A stretch of 9,378 nt of DNA, from assembly GCF_020687165.1 (NCBI RefSeq), contig NZ_JAJEQC010000028.1; one strand, written 5' to 3'. Origin of the DNA: Hominenteromicrobium mulieris. GTDB taxonomy: Bacteria > Bacillota > Clostridia > Oscillospirales > Acutalibacteraceae. Shown piece after piece: positions 1 through 4,967 of this stretch. Each line of letters starts with the position of its first letter. Within the stretch, counting starts at the first letter, position 1. The notes beneath the pieces are model-generated. The model was not told the origin of the DNA and made no database searches. It was given only the letters and a program-made list of their open reading frames with translations. The translations under genes were made by a program, and so were the position numbers.

Positions 1-99
1 ACGGTTGCTGCCATGCTGGAAGCGGAAAGGATTGCAAAAGACCCGTCTGTAAAGGGCTACAATGACCTTGACGAGTTGTTTGCTGACCTGAAAAGATGA
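1..99 (+). CDS. RelB/DinJ-type antitoxin, C-terminal fragment (cut by window edge)
   Basis: Frame 1 is open from the first base to a TGA at 97-99 and gives the last 32 residues of a protein, with the segment AERIAKDPSVKGYNDLDELF. This tail (acidic/basic helix, then a Lys-Gly-Tyr and a Leu-Phe-x-Asp-Leu-Lys ending) is typical of RelB/DinJ-family antitoxins, whose C-terminus wraps around and neutralises the partner toxin while the missing N-terminus (ribbon-helix-helix) would bind the operon promoter. The stop overlaps the start of the next gene as ATGA (96-99), the usual translational coupling of type II toxin-antitoxin pairs. The family call rests on a short tail plus the very clear toxin next door. 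The start lies before the window. Confidence 0.8.
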   Translation, partial: TVAAMLEAERIAKDPSVKGYNDLDELFADLKR

Positions 100-386
100 A
101 AGAAACCAAATATACCGTCAAGTACACGACCAGTTTCAAAAAAGACTACAAACGAGCCATCAAGCGTGGCTTGAAGATCGAACTGCTGGAGCAGGTCGTA
201 GCATTGCTGGCAATGGGCGAACCGCTGCCGGATAAGAACCGTGACCATGACCTGTCTGGCGATTGGGCAGGCCATCGAGAATGTCATATTCTCCCGGACT
301 GGCTGCTTGTCTACCGCATAGAAGATGATGTTCTGGTGCTGACGCTGGCCCGCACCGGCACACACAGCGACTTGTTCGGCAAATAA
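96..386 (+). CDS. YafQ-type mRNA interferase toxin (RelE superfamily)
   Basis: A complete 96-residue protein, the usual length for YafQ. Toxins of this family cut mRNA in the ribosomal A site and stop translation unless bound by the RelB/DinJ antitoxin. The E. coli YafQ active-site residues (His50, His63, Asp67, Trp68, Arg83, His87, Phe91) have clear counterparts: His51 in a HDLSG motif, His64 and Asp68-Trp69 in HILPDWLLVY, Arg86, His90 and Phe94 in the RTGTHSDLF ending. An intact active site suggests a functional toxin. It starts inside the antitoxin stop codon, so the two are co-translated, and a terminator follows nine bases after its stop. It faces the relaxase gene tail to tail. It could be element-borne (stabilising) or chromosomal flank; the window does not show which. 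Confidence 0.93.
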   Translation: MKETKYTVKYTTSFKKDYKRAIKRGLKIELLEQVVALLAMGEPLPDKNRDHDLSGDWAGHRECHILPDWLLVYRIEDDVLVLTLARTGTHSDLFGK

Positions 387-394
387 ACAGTCTG

Positions 395-427
395 CCGCCG
401 TATGGGGAAACCTGTACGGCGGTTTTT
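395..427 (+). terminator. Rho-independent terminator of the toxin-antitoxin operon
   Basis: Eight-base-pair GC-rich stem, CCGCCGTA (395-402) with TACGGCGG (415-422), 12-nt loop, then TTTTT (423-427). It lies just after the toxin stop. In the other direction no T-run follows, so it serves the plus strand mainly. Confidence 0.88.
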
Positions 428-463
428 CTGTGTGCAAAAGTATGTCGTGAAACGTGGTAGCCC

Positions 464-1909
464 TTACCGCTCCGGCTCCCGGTCGTGAGACTTGTCCCGT
501 TCCTGTCTGGACAGCTGCTCGGCGGTTTTGCGGAGCCGTTCCACTGCTTTCAAATCCTCCCGCATGGATTTCATGGCAAGCGTGTCCGTCTGCTTTCCAG
601 CGGCCAGCTGGTCAATTTCCAGCTGCCATGCCTTTGGGGTGATTGCCTCGCCGCTGTCTTTCAGTTCTTTCAGATACCGGGCCGCTGCGTCATACAGGAT
701 CAGTTCCCGGCTGTGGCGCTGTTCAAACTGTTCCCGTTTTTCCGGCTTTACTTTGGCAAGCTGCTTGTGGATGGACTTGTACTGGTTGTACTGTTCCCAC
801 ATCTCCCCGCGCTCGGTAAGGGTAGTGATCCGGCGCTCGGCCTTGACGATCTTTCCGCGCAGGTCATAGTAACAGCTGTTCATATCAGCGATTTTTTCAT
901 GAAGCTGCTGCATAGACTGGATGCCGTTTGCCTGCAAAAAGCTGAATAGTGCAGCGCTTTCTTGCAAAGCCCGGATTTTGCCGGTGCGGGTGCGGGGAGC
1001 GTCCAACTGCTGCTGGGCCTCCCACAAGGCGGTCAAGCTGCTTTGCTGTGTTTGTGGTTTTTCCGTTTCGGCTTTCGACCAGCGATAAAGACGGGTAATG
1101 CGGGCTTTGATTTCTTTCAGCAGCTTGTTGTCGGCGGCGATCTGCCGGTTTACTTCTCCCTTGTCGGTGCGGATACCGCGCTTTTCCATTTGGCTGGCGG
1201 CTGGCCCCAGATGGACAGAGGGGATTTTATCAATGCCCTGCCGCTTGTAGCTGCGGTGGTCAATGCGCTCCGGTCTACCGGCAGATTCCAGCGCCCGGTT
1301 GGTGTAGGCTGCCCACGCTGCCCTCCAAATCTCCACATTCCCTTTGTCGTTCCAGTCGGTGATGTCCTCTCGGTGGTTCTTCCAGCCGCCTTTCCCATCC
1401 GGGATACGCTGTCCATTCTCGTCCAGGTCGTATGCCTTGCGGCACTTCGCGCCCCATGCGCCGTTTTCTTTTAAGGGCCGGACGGTCAGCATGATATGAA
1501 CATGGGGGTTGCCGGTTCCCCTGTCATGGATGGCAAAGTCGGCGCACATCCCCTTGTCCACAAAGTTGTCCTTCACATAGGACCGGACAAGGGCAAGCTG
1601 CTGTTCTATGGACAGTTCGCGGGGCAAAGCTGCCTCAATCTCGCGGGCAAGCTGGCTGTCCCTTGCTTTCTCGATTTGCTCCACGCTGTTCCAGAGGATA
1701 GAACGGTCTGCAAATTCCGGCGGGGCGTGGGCGGGCAGCATGATCTCCGCATGGACAACGCCGCCCTTCCGGGTGTAATCATGGGTCAGGCCGTCCCATT
1801 CATTCGTCAGTTTGGTTCCGCTTCGGTAGGCGGCTGCGGCAACAGCGGAACGGCCCTCGCTGCGCTTGATGATACTGACGGGAATATGGCAAAAATCTAT
1901 GGGTGGCAC
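464..1909 (-). CDS. MobA/MobL (MobQ) family relaxase
   Basis: Nicks one strand at oriT, stays covalently bound to the 5' end and leads it into the recipient during mobilisation. From the GTG at 1909 the product is 481 aa. The nicking domain (about residues 1-250) has the catalytic-tyrosine motif AAAAYRSG (Tyr28), the metal-binding motif GNPHVHIMLTVRP (His136, His138) and conserved RIDHRSY and HLGP stretches (about 215-236), close to R1162/RSF1010 MobA. The C-terminal half is charged and coiled-coil-like, with no primase domain. It is the last gene of the minus-strand run, with oriT just upstream. Start choice is unusual: the frame stays open to 2092, but that would run through oriT. The strong ribosome-binding site 1916-1908 points to an ATA codon at 1900-1898; the GTG at 1909 overlaps that site. 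The 5' end is therefore uncertain by a few codons. Confidence 0.93.
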   Translation of the reverse strand: MPPIDFCHIPVSIIKRSEGRSAVAAAAYRSGTKLTNEWDGLTHDYTRKGGVVHAEIMLPAHAPPEFADRSILWNSVEQIEKARDSQLAREIEAALPRELSIEQQLALVRSYVKDNFVDKGMCADFAIHDRGTGNPHVHIMLTVRPLKENGAWGAKCRKAYDLDENGQRIPDGKGGWKNHREDITDWNDKGNVEIWRAAWAAYTNRALESAGRPERIDHRSYKRQGIDKIPSVHLGPAASQMEKRGIRTDKGEVNRQIAADNKLLKEIKARITRLYRWSKAETEKPQTQQSSLTALWEAQQQLDAPRTRTGKIRALQESAALFSFLQANGIQSMQQLHEKIADMNSCYYDLRGKIVKAERRITTLTERGEMWEQYNQYKSIHKQLAKVKPEKREQFEQRHSRELILYDAAARYLKELKDSGEAITPKAWQLEIDQLAAGKQTDTLAMKSMREDLKAVERLRKTAEQLSRQERDKSHDREPER

Positions 1910-1916
1910 CTCCTTT
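1908..1916 (-). promoter_or_regulatory. Ribosome-binding site that decides the relaxase start
   Basis: AAAGGAGGT on the minus strand (1916 down to 1908) is a near-perfect Shine-Dalgarno sequence. Seven bases further (1907-1901) the in-frame codon is ATA (1900-1898), and the conserved relaxase sequence IDFCHIPVSIIKR begins there. The only conventional start nearby is a GTG (1909-1907) that shares bases with the Shine-Dalgarno and is too close for normal use. This shows that the longer reading to 2092 is not the real protein. Confidence 0.7.
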
Positions 1917-2044
1917 CGGCGGGGATATTTCAGGCTCCGTGGAGCCGAACAAACGCGAAGCGGGTGTTTGGCTGCGCGGGGCGCACAAGGGGTTTGGGGA
2001 GTGTAGCGCCCCATCGCGGACGAAGTACGCAACAGCCCCCCGGC

Positions 2045-2101
2045 AGGGCGCACAGCACCGGCAACGGTGTATAAGTGCGCCCTTGTAAACAAGGGACTTA
2101 T
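2045..2101 (+). other. Origin of transfer (oriT), RSF1010/R1162-type nic region
   Basis: The plus strand carries TAAGTGCGCCCT (2072-2083), the nic core of RSF1010/R1162-type (MobQ) origins, also known from staphylococcal pSK41/pGO1-type oriT. As in those origins, an inverted repeat sits just before it: CACCG (2056-2060), loop GCAA, CGGTG (2065-2069). Two further pairings involve the nic core: AGGGCGCAC (2045-2053) with GTGCGCCCT (2075-2083), and ATAAGT plus CCCTTG (2071-2085, GCG bulged) with CAAGGGACTTAT (2090-2101). The site lies between the DUF3847-type gene, whose TAA stop (2100-2098) is inside the last arm, and the relaxase gene. By analogy the nick falls in the plus strand near 2079/2080; that position is inferred, not seen. 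Confidence 0.85.
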
Positions 2102-2388
2102 GGCGTATCCCCGGATTTTGACAGGTTTGCAGTCAATTCCGCAGCCCCCGGAAGATGGGACAGGGCAATCAAAAATGCTTTGACCTCTGCGCCGGAAAGG
2201 TTGGGAGCCAGCGGAAAAATCCCCTCCAAAATGGCTCCGCGCTCAATCAGGCGGCGGGTGCGAACCCTGCGTTCTTCGTTTCGCTGCTTGTTCTCCAAAA
2301 TCTTCTTTCGGTTTTCAAGCTGCCGAATCTCCTTCAGAACTTCCTCTTGTTCCTCACTTTTTGTTTGGGCTGTATTCTGTTCGTTCAT
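2098..2388 (-). CDS. DUF3847-type mobilisation accessory protein
   Basis: A 96-residue protein starting at ATG 2388, preceded by AGAGGT seven bases upstream; the frame extends further up but into the preceding gene, without a better site. Residues about 10-55 are a highly charged helix (EEVLKEIRQLENRKKILENK and a following Arg-rich stretch), likely a coiled coil that could bind DNA. The conserved end reads LIERGAILEGIFP and GAEVKAFLIALSHLPGAAEL, which I recognise as the DUF3847 family found beside MobA/MobL relaxases in Clostridia elements. A role as a MobC-like oriT accessory factor is inferred from size, charge and position: its stop codon lies inside the oriT hairpin, and the relaxase follows. 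The family has no established biochemical function that I know of. Confidence 0.85.
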   Translation of the reverse strand: MNEQNTAQTKSEEQEEVLKEIRQLENRKKILENKQRNEERRVRTRRLIERGAILEGIFPLAPNLSGAEVKAFLIALSHLPGAAELTANLSKSGDTP

Positions 2389-2416
2389 GTCATGCACCTC
2401 TTTTCTTTGGAAATAC

Positions 2417-2878
2417 TCATAGATTGACCGTCCATTTCTGACGCACAAAGTACCGGCGCAGCCTCCGCAGTGCGGCATGGATGGATTTTCCCGCCTGTGA
2501 TGGCGTGATACCCTCCATTGCGGCAATATCTTTCACTTTCATACCCAGCATATAGCGGGCGTGGACACGGCGGGCCTGCATAGGCGGCAGGGAAGAAATG
2601 GCTTCATACAATCGCCGTATCAGTTCTTCGTATTCGGCTAATTCTTCTTTTTCTATCAGATGATCCTCCGGCGATGGCTGTGCCCAGCCGATTGCGGCAT
2701 TTTCGATTCCGTCGTTACAATCGAGGGAATAAAACGCCTTATACCGGAACATCTTGCGCTCTCTGGCGGCCTCGGCTCTCTTATCCAGAAGAAACGCTTC
2801 GACGATCTCATCGGACACCTCCACAAAAATGTCCTCTTTGCAAAATGGATAATATTGTTTGAGATTGATGGTCTGCAT
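2417..2878 (-). CDS. Sigma-70 region-4-like regulator (third of three)
   Basis: A 153-residue protein from ATG 2878, beginning MQTINLKQYYPF; the GAGGG at about eight bases upstream fits this start, while earlier in-frame ATGs would overlap the preceding gene. Residues about 96-145 form a sigma-70 region-4-like helix-turn-helix: SLPPMQARRVHARYMLG, then VKDIAAMEGITPSQAGKSIH, then an Arg-rich helix. Region 4 contacts the -35 element or an activator. No region 2 is visible, so it is unlikely to open promoters alone; the N-terminal 95 residues are acidic and helical instead. It is a paralogue of the gene just upstream (both begin M-x-TINL, share FYSLD/YYSLD at 49-53 and ARRVHA near 102), with only 10 bases between them. 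Probable role: control of element genes; targets unknown. Confidence 0.82.
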   Translation of the reverse strand: MQTINLKQYYPFCKEDIFVEVSDEIVEAFLLDKRAEAARERKMFRYKAFYSLDCNDGIENAAIGWAQPSPEDHLIEKEELAEYEELIRRLYEAISSLPPMQARRVHARYMLGMKVKDIAAMEGITPSQAGKSIHAALRRLRRYFVRQKWTVNL

Positions 2879-2888
2879 AGGCATGCCC

Positions 2889-3341
2889 TCACTCTGTTTG
2901 GAAAAGGCCATCATAGCAGCGGCGCATATTCCGCAGACCCCGGCGGATGGAAACGCTGACCTTGCTGCTGTGGACGCCCTCTATCCGAGAGATTTCCGGC
3001 TGCTTGATACCAGCAATGTAGTAGGCGTGAACACGGCGGGCCTGTGTCGGAGTGGCATGAGCCAGAGCCACCGGCAGAGCTGCAATCAGGTATAGGCGGG
3101 TGGTCATTTCTTCTCGTTCCAGCAAAATATTTTCCGGCGATCTGCTGTGTTCCAGTGCGTAATTTTCCAGCCAGCTGTATGCGTCCAGAGAGTAGTAGGC
3201 GCGGTGGTAGACTTTCCGACGCTCATAGTTCTCCATCTCCCGCTTGGCCTGATACATCGCTGCCCATACCTCGTCCGTAACATCCACAAACTCGTCATGC
3301 CGGTAGTGGGGATACATCCACCGCAGATTGATTGTTTTCAT
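2889..3341 (-). CDS. Sigma-70 region-4-like regulator (second of three)
   Basis: A 150-residue protein from ATG 3341 with a textbook AGGAGGT (3354-3348) six bases upstream; this rules out the longer reading to 3467, which overlaps the previous gene and runs through a long hairpin. It begins MKTINLRWMYPHYRHDEF, contains AYYSLD (48-53), a SPENILLEREE segment (68-78), and a region-4-like helix-turn-helix at about 98-143: ARRVHAYYIAGIKQPEISRI then EGVHSSKVSVSIRRGLRNMR. Like its neighbours it lacks a visible region 2. It aligns along its length with the downstream gene, indicating tandem duplication and divergence. A transcriptional role in controlling element mobilisation is inferred from family and position. 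It resembles in concept, not clearly in sequence, the small sigma-like proteins of Tn916-type elements. Confidence 0.82.
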   Translation of the reverse strand: MKTINLRWMYPHYRHDEFVDVTDEVWAAMYQAKREMENYERRKVYHRAYYSLDAYSWLENYALEHSRSPENILLEREEMTTRLYLIAALPVALAHATPTQARRVHAYYIAGIKQPEISRIEGVHSSKVSVSIRRGLRNMRRCYDGLFQTE

Positions 3342-3362
3342 AGGCTTACCTCCTGAAAATCG

Positions 3363-3396
3363 GAGAGGCGGGCAGCTCATCCGCTGTCCGCCCCTC
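3363..3396 (-). promoter_or_regulatory. Long hairpin just before the second sigma-like gene
   Basis: Arms 3363-3376 and 3383-3396 pair over 14 positions (twelve Watson-Crick pairs, one G-T and one A-C mismatch) around a six-base loop. On the minus-strand transcript it ends eight bases before the AGGAGGT of the next gene, and no T-run follows, so it is not a normal terminator. A second small hairpin, AAGGGA (3405-3410) with TCCCTT (3416-3421), sits just upstream. Possible roles are transcript processing, mRNA stabilisation or control of translation; none can be proved from the sequence. Confidence 0.6.
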
Positions 3397-3444
3397 GCTG
3401 AGATAAGGGAAATGATCCCTTTCACTTGGTAGCCAGAAAACAGG

Positions 3445-3858
3445 TCATTCGTTAAGCCTGTTCTCAAAGAAATTTATAAATTTTTTTCTGACCGCCTCCA
3501 CACTTTGATACACAGCCACTTTGGAGCAACTGCACAGCACACCGATCTCTGCAAGGCTCAGTCCGTCAAGCGCATAGAGCAAGAACCGGCGGCGCTGGGC
3601 CTCGGTACAGGTGTCCAGAACAGCCATCAGCTCATGCAGTGTTTCCTTGCGGCAAAGGTATTCTTCCGGCGTTTCGCCGTAGGCTCCTACACCCTCAGTG
3701 GTAATGATGTACTCGTCAAACTCCCGGCCATCCCAATGCCGCCGCTGTTCATGGAACAGGTTCTCCGTTTTGTGATCGGCCCGGTCAAGAAATTCATAGA
3801 CTTCCAGCGTGACCTCCACGGCCACAGCTTGTCCGTTATAATTGATGGTAACTTCCAT
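3445..3858 (-). CDS. Sigma-70 region-4-like regulator (first of three)
   Basis: A 137-residue protein from ATG 3858, with GGAGG eight bases upstream; an ATG five codons earlier overlaps that site and lies inside a palindrome, so it is less likely. It begins MEVTINYNGQAVAVEVTLEV. Residues about 85-132 give a region-4-like helix-turn-helix: TEAQRRRFLLYALDGLSLAE, then IGVLCSCSKVAVYQSVEAVR, then KKFINFF. The N-terminus has no region 2. It is more distant from the two downstream sigma-like genes than they are from each other, and 103 noncoding bases with hairpins separate it from them. As first gene of the minus-strand run it may control the operon itself or other element promoters; this is inference. 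A plain DNA-binding regulator with a sigma-like helix-turn-helix is the main alternative. Confidence 0.8.
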   Translation of the reverse strand: MEVTINYNGQAVAVEVTLEVYEFLDRADHKTENLFHEQRRHWDGREFDEYIITTEGVGAYGETPEEYLCRKETLHELMAVLDTCTEAQRRRFLLYALDGLSLAEIGVLCSCSKVAVYQSVEAVRKKFINFFENRLNE

Positions 3859-3870
3859 CTGCCTTTCCTC

Positions 3871-3900
3871 CATTCAGATTTTTTCGGGAAAATCTGAATG
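3871..3900. repeat. Perfect 12-bp inverted repeat before the first sigma-like gene
   Basis: CATTCAGATTTT (3871-3882) and AAAATCTGAATG (3889-3900) are exact reverse complements around TTCGGG. On the minus-strand transcript the 3' arm is followed directly by the GAGG of the ribosome-binding site of the sigma-like gene starting at 3858. No T-run follows, so it is a better candidate for an operator or a translation-control hairpin than for a terminator. Confidence 0.7.
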
Positions 3901-4127
3901 GGGCGGCGGAGAACGGCACCGGGGATAAAGTTCGGGCCATGCTGACCCGATGTTCCGGCTCCATAGAGACAAAAAAGCGCCCGGACGGCATAAAGCCATA
4001 CGAGCGTAATAGAGTATATTTTGCTGTTTAGTTACATGGTATAGTGCATACTTCTGACCGCATTGCTCCGCTGCTGGGAACAGACTTTTTTTAGCTGGTG
4101 CAGGTCATGGGGACTGTGAAAAAAGGC
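3901..4127. other. Noncoding stretch upstream of the sigma-like/mobilisation operon
   Basis: No convincing gene here. It should contain the promoter of the minus-strand operon: TATACT (4018-4013, minus strand) is a fair -10 box preceded by AAAA, but no good -35 lies 16-18 bases upstream, so an activator or one of the sigma-like proteins may be needed. A weak hairpin, TCGGG (3932-3936) with CCCGA (3946-3950), and a short open frame (ATG 3964 to TAA 3836, minus) without a ribosome-binding site are also present. Confidence applies to the noncoding nature, not to the promoter. Confidence 0.5.
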
Positions 4128-4167
4128 AAAAATAGACACGGCGGCAATCCTCCTATGTGCCGCCGTG
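4128..4167 (-). terminator. Probable rho-independent terminator after the secreted-protein gene (distal)
   Basis: Perfect 10-bp stem CACGGCGGCA (4137-4146) with TGCCGCCGTG (4158-4167), followed on the minus strand by TCTATTTTTG and then a second T-run (4124-4119). It is the second of two terminator-like hairpins downstream of the minus-strand gene ending at 4334 and would isolate it from the sigma-like operon. The 11-nt loop contains AGGAGG on the minus strand, probably by chance. Confidence 0.75.
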
Positions 4168-4208
4168 GATTTACACGGTGTTAGGTCGTCGTTGGTTTAG
4201 CGTAGACG

Positions 4209-4243
4209 AAAAGAAACGGCGGCTCTGAAAATCAAAGCCGCCG
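4209..4243 (-). terminator. Probable rho-independent terminator after the secreted-protein gene (proximal)
   Basis: Eight-bp stem CGGCGGCT (4217-4224) with AGCCGCCG (4236-4243) and an 11-nt loop, followed on the minus strand by TTTCTTTTCG (about 4216-4207). It lies about 90 bases after the stop of the secreted-protein gene. The arm at 4236-4243 can also pair, with one mismatch, with CGACGGCT (4277-4284), which on the plus strand is followed by a T-run. Confidence 0.65.
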
Positions 4244-4333
4244 CTTCAAATGGGCGTGTCGATATGGCTGCTGTACGACGGCTTTTTTTCTTTTTTCGTC
4301 GTGTGGCAGTTTCTAAATCAACATGATAGGCTG

Positions 4334-4870
4334 TTAGTCGGTAGTGCTGCCTACCCAATTAGGATTGAAAGTTGTCATGCACTCATCGTCCCCATTCACA
4401 GACTTAGATACGAGAAGCCCATTTTTGATGTCCTCCAGGGTCTGCTCATATTCGGCAATGTACTGGTCTGTCATTTCCTGCGTCCACTCGAAAGAGCCCT
4501 CGCTGGTTTCGGCCATTGCGTGCTCGTCGGCCATTTCCTGAAGAGTTTTCTTTTCCTGTTCCAGCCATTCCTTGTACTCGTCATAAGTCCACCACTCGTA
4601 GTTGATTGCGGGATGGCTGTTATTATAATCTTCTTCGGACATCCAGCTTGCGCCATTGTCCTCGCTGACAAAGGTCTTTCCGCTCTCCTTGTCCTTGTAG
4701 CTCATAACGCCATCGGAATCATCCGTTGTGGACACGACCGTTTTCTGCTGTGCAGAATTGGCAACAGGTGCGTTTAGCGCATGAGCTTCTGTGACCCCAT
4801 GCAAGGGACTTACTGCACCCAGTCCCATCAATACCGTCAGAGCCAATGCTCCGAATTTAGCTTTTACCAT
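4334..4870 (-). CDS. Secreted acidic protein of unknown function
   Basis: A 178-residue product from ATG 4870, with GCGAGG nine bases upstream; a TTG seven codons earlier has no such site. Residues 1-31 are a clear signal peptide: a basic start (MVKAK), a hydrophobic core (ALALTVLMGLGAV) and an Ala-His-Ala end (EAHA), consistent with signal peptidase I cleavage. No lipobox cysteine is seen, so it is probably released or held in the cell wall. The mature part is strongly acidic and rich in Trp and Tyr (INYEWWTYDEYKEWL), with one Cys and no domain that I recognise. It lies downstream of, and on the same strand as, the kinase gene, separated by a palindrome, so it may be a target or a modulator of that two-component system. 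This link is inference from position only. Confidence 0.8.
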   Translation of the reverse strand: MVKAKFGALALTVLMGLGAVSPLHGVTEAHALNAPVANSAQQKTVVSTTDDSDGVMSYKDKESGKTFVSEDNGASWMSEEDYNNSHPAINYEWWTYDEYKEWLEQEKKTLQEMADEHAMAETSEGSFEWTQEMTDQYIAEYEQTLEDIKNGLLVSKSVNGDDECMTTFNPNWVGSTTD

Positions 4871-4889
4871 TTTGCTTTGCCTCGCTTTC

Positions 4890-4924
4890 AAAAATTATAG
4901 CTGTCCTCTTGAGGACAGCTATAA
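4890..4924 (-). terminator. Perfect palindrome with T-run between kinase and secreted-protein genes
   Basis: Arms 4895-4908 and 4911-4924 are exact reverse complements over 14 bases (core AGCTGTCCTC) with a two-base centre, followed on the minus strand by TTTTT (4894-4890). This has the form of a terminator for the response regulator-kinase operon. Only four bases separate the T-run from the ribosome-binding site of the next gene (4885-4880), so that gene's mRNA must begin inside or upstream of the hairpin. It may therefore be an attenuator or a protein-binding operator. On the plus strand no T-run follows. Confidence 0.75.
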
Positions 4925-4967
4925 GATAACAAAATGATTTGGATATAGTTTGCAAGGAATATGGAGT

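Noticed and set aside
962..1474. Plus-strand open frames opposite the relaxase (also 485-949 and 1496-2074)
   Set aside because: They are shadows of the GC-rich relaxase gene: no ribosome-binding sites, no recognisable motifs, and the minus strand holds clear catalytic motifs.
1910..2092. N-terminal extension of the relaxase to a start at 2092
   Set aside because: It would run through oriT and add an Arg/Pro-rich sequence without family similarity. The strong ribosome-binding site at 1916-1908 and the conserved IDFCHIPV start argue against it.
3967..3990. T-rich tract after a GC-rich block on the minus strand as an attenuator
   Set aside because: The block GCCGTCCGGGCGC before TTTTTT forms only a stem of two or three pairs, too weak to call a terminator.
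4250..4777. 175-residue hydrophobic plus-strand frame opposite the secreted-protein gene
   Set aside because: No ribosome-binding site, starts inside a hairpin region, and overlaps a gene with a good signal peptide and start site. The hydrophobicity is the reflection of acidic codons on the other strand.
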